A stretch of DNA of 64,000 nt from Nostoc carneum NIES-2107 (GTDB lineage: Bacteria; Cyanobacteriota; Cyanobacteriia; Cyanobacteriales; Nostocaceae). The first letter of the stretch is position 1. Every line of letters starts with the position of its first letter. Shown one piece after another: positions 61,141 through 64,000 of this stretch. The position numbers were made by a program, and so were the translations under genes. The notes beneath the pieces were generated by a model. That model saw only the letters and a list, made by a program, of their open reading frames with translations, ran no database searches and was not told where the DNA came from. The stretch spans positions 4,263,380 to 4,327,379 of the forward strand of contig AP018180.1 in the NCBI GenBank assembly GCA_002368155.1, written 5' to 3'.

Positions 61141-62944
61141 CTTCTCTAACTTTAGACAAAACAGCACTCATGTAAAATGAAAAATAGCTCTGGGGAAGTA
61201 ATTATCTGACTTTTAAAAATTACAGAACCAAGAAGTCAAGTAAGCTCAACTTCCACTTTGATTTGATTAGTTAATCCCCAGAAATTAGTTCGTTGCCAAT
61301 ATCTACTTTTTCGATGCTCCACCATAATGAAATTATTAACCATTACGGTTTAACAAGGATTCTTTCTGCTTTGCTAACAATGACTAAAAAGTATTCAAGC
61401 ACAAGCAAAATTGACATCAAAAGTATATAGCCTACAAAAAGCTGCTTTGATGCAATGAAATCAGGAACAAGGCTTAATTGCTATCTAAATTGTTCAATCA
61501 ACTATGTAGCAAATCAGAAATATCCCTAATTAAAGGATTTAAAGTAAGTTGGTGCGGGAACTTATGAGTACGTTTATAGCGAATCGAAAGTATTTAAATG
61601 TAGAGGCGCACCTACTTATATCTGATGTATTATAGTGATTTAAAAGCTTAAAACTTTCTTAGGCTCTATAATACATCCCAAATATTGAGCGATCCTATTT
61701 GATTTGTGAAAATTATCTATGTATGAAAAAACATACAAAGAAAAACCAGAAAAAAAGTAAGTTTACGTATTTTACACATCAAATGGAATTGCCAGACAAT
61801 TTACCACGTTAACTAGTAATTAGGGAAGAAATTAAATTACCCCTAGTGAATATTAACTAGTTTTCTAAATCCCTGATTAGAATCGACATTGCCGTCGAGG
61901 TAGATAGCTGATGCAACCGTACAAATCCTGAAACTGTGAGTGTTTTTTTACGTCAATTACTTGTTAGTTATCATCGAATAATCATGTTAAATTTGCAACT
62001 AGTTTCTCGGTTTTTTATAGAAAGTTCAAATTTTGTTTATATAACCATTATAATTTTTGGTGTTATATGCTATTTTATTCTCTTAAAATCATCGAATCTC
62101 TTGTGATGATAGCAATTTCAGGTTTAAGTAAATAAAAAGTAAAAATAATTACTTAAATTACTTGAGTACTTAAGGGATACTGATCGGGCACTTATTGATA
62201 CTATGCTAAGAGCTTTGATACTTCTTGCAGAATCCCTCATATTTATAACAATTCAAAATTTGTCTTGATTGCGCGTTGGGGCAATGCCCATACGTGTCAA
62301 CTTAACGTGAAACCCTTATCAGGACTTGATTTTGCATCAAATCGTTTACCATCAAGATCCGCGTTACCCCACCCCAGTTTTGTCTAAAGCCAAAACTTCC
62401 CCTCCCCGCGCGCGGAGAAAAGTTGCGTGCGGGGGTTCCCCCCGCTGACAGGTGTAGGTATTTTACACGAAGGGTAAAACCCTGATGATTGCGTGGTCAA
62501 TATGTAGGATTATGAATCTTAAAAAGGAGTGTTGTGTATGAATCCATAATTTTTGACCGACTTCTCGAACGATGATTCAAGTGTTCCAATTATTGGACAA
62601 TTGAAGAGTGAAGTTTTGAGAGAGTTCAAAACGTTGATTTTCAAGTATGGACTCATACCCATGCAAAAAACCTACACCTGTGAGCCCCCCGCCCTTGCAA
62701 ACTTCTCCCAAGGGGAGACGCTTTGCGAACGGGGGAGGGGATTGAGGGGAGGGGTAAAACGCCTGTGGGATAAGCCTTTTTGCTTAAATTTACACCTCTG
62801 GGCAATGCCTTGCCCCTAAAGTCTGTCGCATTCTTTTTTCAAATTGGTATCACTTTTTATTTTTCAGCCAACCCTGGTTGGATTTAGCATCTGTTGCATT
62901 CTTTTTTTCATATTTATATGAGTTTGAGGTAGATACGATCGCAA
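61141..62944. other. 1.8-kb non-coding, repeat-rich upstream region
   Basis: AT-rich and gene-free from 61141 to about 62330. The rest holds GC-rich dispersed repeats (CCCCGCGCGCGG-type at 62402-62455, a GGGGAGACGC unit at 62713-62725) and the TGTCGCATTC unit at 62824-62850. An 88-aa ORF at 62553 is made of repeat sequence. Its length suggests a long leader or a decayed gene. Confidence 0.6.
62824..62850. repeat. Dispersed repeat, TGTCGCATTC...AATTGGTAT unit
   Basis: Identical 27-base unit to 26604-26630, again preceded by CTTGCCCCTA. Confidence 0.8.
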
Positions 62945-64000
62945 TTATTTACGCTGAACAATTTGCGCGATCGCCTGAATTAACTCGTCTGGATCAACGG
63001 GTTTGGAAAGATAGAACTGAAAACCAGCTTGCAGAGCTTGCTTTTTGTTCATATCCCCAGCGTAGGCTGTTAAAGCGATCGCAGGGATTTTTCCCCCTTG
63101 TTCTCTAATCTCGCGGATTAATGTATAACCATCGATTTTGGGCATTCCAATATCCGCTAGCAAAATGTCAGGTTGAGTTTGCTGGAGTAGCTGTAATGCT
63201 TCTGTGGCAGAAGATACGGAGATAACGGTAGCGCCTGCTTCTTCTAAAATAAAATTAACTAAGTCTAAATTATCTACTTCGTCATCTACAGCTAACACCT
63301 GAATTCCCTGCAAACTCAAGCTATCTGTTATTGATTCTTCCACTGCTGTTTTTAATGTTGGTGTCGGTAATAAAGGTAAATTAATGGTGAAGGTAGAACC
63401 CTGTTCTATGCCTAGACTCTCGGCTTTGACAGTTCCGCCATGCAGTTCAACAATTTGCCGGACAATCGCCAATCCTAATCCTAAACCCCCAAAAGTTCTG
63501 GTGATACTACTATCAGCTTGCCGGAAATAATCAAAGACGTAGGGTAGGAATTCGGGGTTGATACCTCTACCTGTATCTATAACTTGAATCTGCGCCTGTG
63601 AATTATTTTTCTCTAAACGAATTTCTACCCTACCCCCTGTAGGTGTGAACTTCACCGCATTCGAGAGCAAATTCCAGATAACTTGTTGCAATCGCGTTGC
63701 ATCGCCTAATACTTGCCCAACATTGGCTGCAAAATCAGTGTAGATGGGAATTGCTTTAGCTGCAGCTGCTAAATGTACAGTTTCTACAGCCGCGCTAATA
63801 GTCGCTTTCAGGTCAACAGCATCAGAATTTAAACTGAACTTACCCTGTAAAATGCGCGAAATATCTAGGATATCGTCAATTAGCTGGACTTGTAACTTGG
63901 CATTGCGCTCGATTGTTTCTAGCGCCACAGCCGTTTTATTGACATTAAGATTGCCACTACGAAGTAATTTAGTCCAACCAAGAATCGGACTCAATGGTGT
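62945..64000 (-). CDS. Hybrid histidine kinase, C-terminal part (truncated by window edge)
   Basis: Frame continues past base 64000; about 351 residues are visible. TPLSPILGWTKLLRSG is the region just after the phosphoacceptor His of a HisKA domain (the His itself is outside). Then the HATPase: [36 protein letters not shown] receiver follows at about residues 232-347 with VLAVDDEVDN and phosphoacceptor Asp in ILLADIGMPKIDGY. This is a common cyanobacterial arrangement; the sensor input lies outside the window. Confidence 0.92.
   Translation of the reverse strand, partial: TPLSPILGWTKLLRSGNLNVNKTAVALETIERNAKLQVQLIDDILDISRILQGKFSLNSDAVDLKATISAAVETVHLAAAAKAIPIYTDFAANVGQVLGDATRLQQVIWNLLSNAVKFTPTGGRVEIRLEKNNSQAQIQVIDTGRGINPEFLPYVFDYFRQADSSITRTFGGLGLGLAIVRQIVELHGGTVKAESLGIEQGSTFTINLPLLPTPTLKTAVEESITDSLSLQGIQVLAVDDEVDNLDLVNFILEEAGATVISVSSATEALQLLQQTQPDILLADIGMPKIDGYTLIREIREQGGKIPAIALTAYAGDMNKKQALQAGFQFYLSKPVDPDELIQAIAQIVQRK

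Noticed and set aside
62553-62819. 88-codon ORF near the right end
   Set aside because: TTG start, translated GC-rich dispersed repeats, no recognisable protein features.

Overview
The window looks like chromosomal DNA of a filamentous, probably heterocyst-forming cyanobacterium (Nostocales; genus not resolved). The evidence is frequent HIP1 octamers (GCGATCGC), heptanucleotide tandem repeats (STRRs) between genes, several families of small palindromic dispersed repeats, a bacteriophytochrome-type sensor, gvpA, 4-Cys-prefix Ser/Thr kinases with WD40 repeats, and SLH proteins. All family assignments come from reading motifs; no database search was run.

Layout. 1-2.4 kb: 3' end of transketolase, a small orphan gene and a PIN-domain toxin pair. 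2.9-8.8 kb: an uncharacterised gene divergent from an MbnP-like protein, followed by cydA-cydB-mbnH, which links a cytochrome bd quinol oxidase to the MbnP/MbnH kynurenine-copper pair. 10.2-15.9 kb: two glycosyltransferases and a Wzm/Wzt ABC exporter. 16-20.4 kb: an uncharacterised gene, a beta-helix/SLH protein, a GNAT acetyltransferase and a lone gvpA. 20.9-26.1 kb: two large hybrid histidine kinases, one a phytochrome with candidate bilin cysteines at both known positions. 27.4-36.6 kb: a degenerate MBL-fold protein, a 4-Cys Ser/Thr kinase, DUF2752 and CD225 membrane proteins, an NPPY methyltransferase, a haem-oxygenase-like diiron enzyme and a patatin.

37-42 kb is the most unusual part. 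A structured, terminator-ended leader precedes a small HNH protein. A consensus promoter with TGTAGTAT repeats then leads into a 2.9-kb array of 29 tRNA or tRNA-like genes covering all 20 amino acids. The array holds several oddities: two tRNA genes (Val-TAC, Arg-TCT) interrupted at the same T-loop position by the same 26-bp dispersed repeat, four tRNA-Leu genes without the long variable arm, and one scrambled tRNA-like element. A 2H-phosphoesterase-like (DUF1868) gene follows 96 bp after the last tRNA without an obvious terminator.

42-45.9 kb: an RDD / membrane protein / SpoIIM-like group and an SDR oxidoreductase. 46-61.1 kb: a long leftward exopolysaccharide operon: Alg14/Alg13-like pair, Wzc-like PCP/BY-kinase fusion, Wzy-like polymerase, NodZ-like fucosyltransferase, three GT4 enzymes, a Wzx flippase split by an IS630-family element, an acyltransferase, two methyltransferase-like proteins and a PIG-L deacetylase. 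61.1-62.9 kb is non-coding and repeat-rich. The window closes inside another hybrid histidine kinase.
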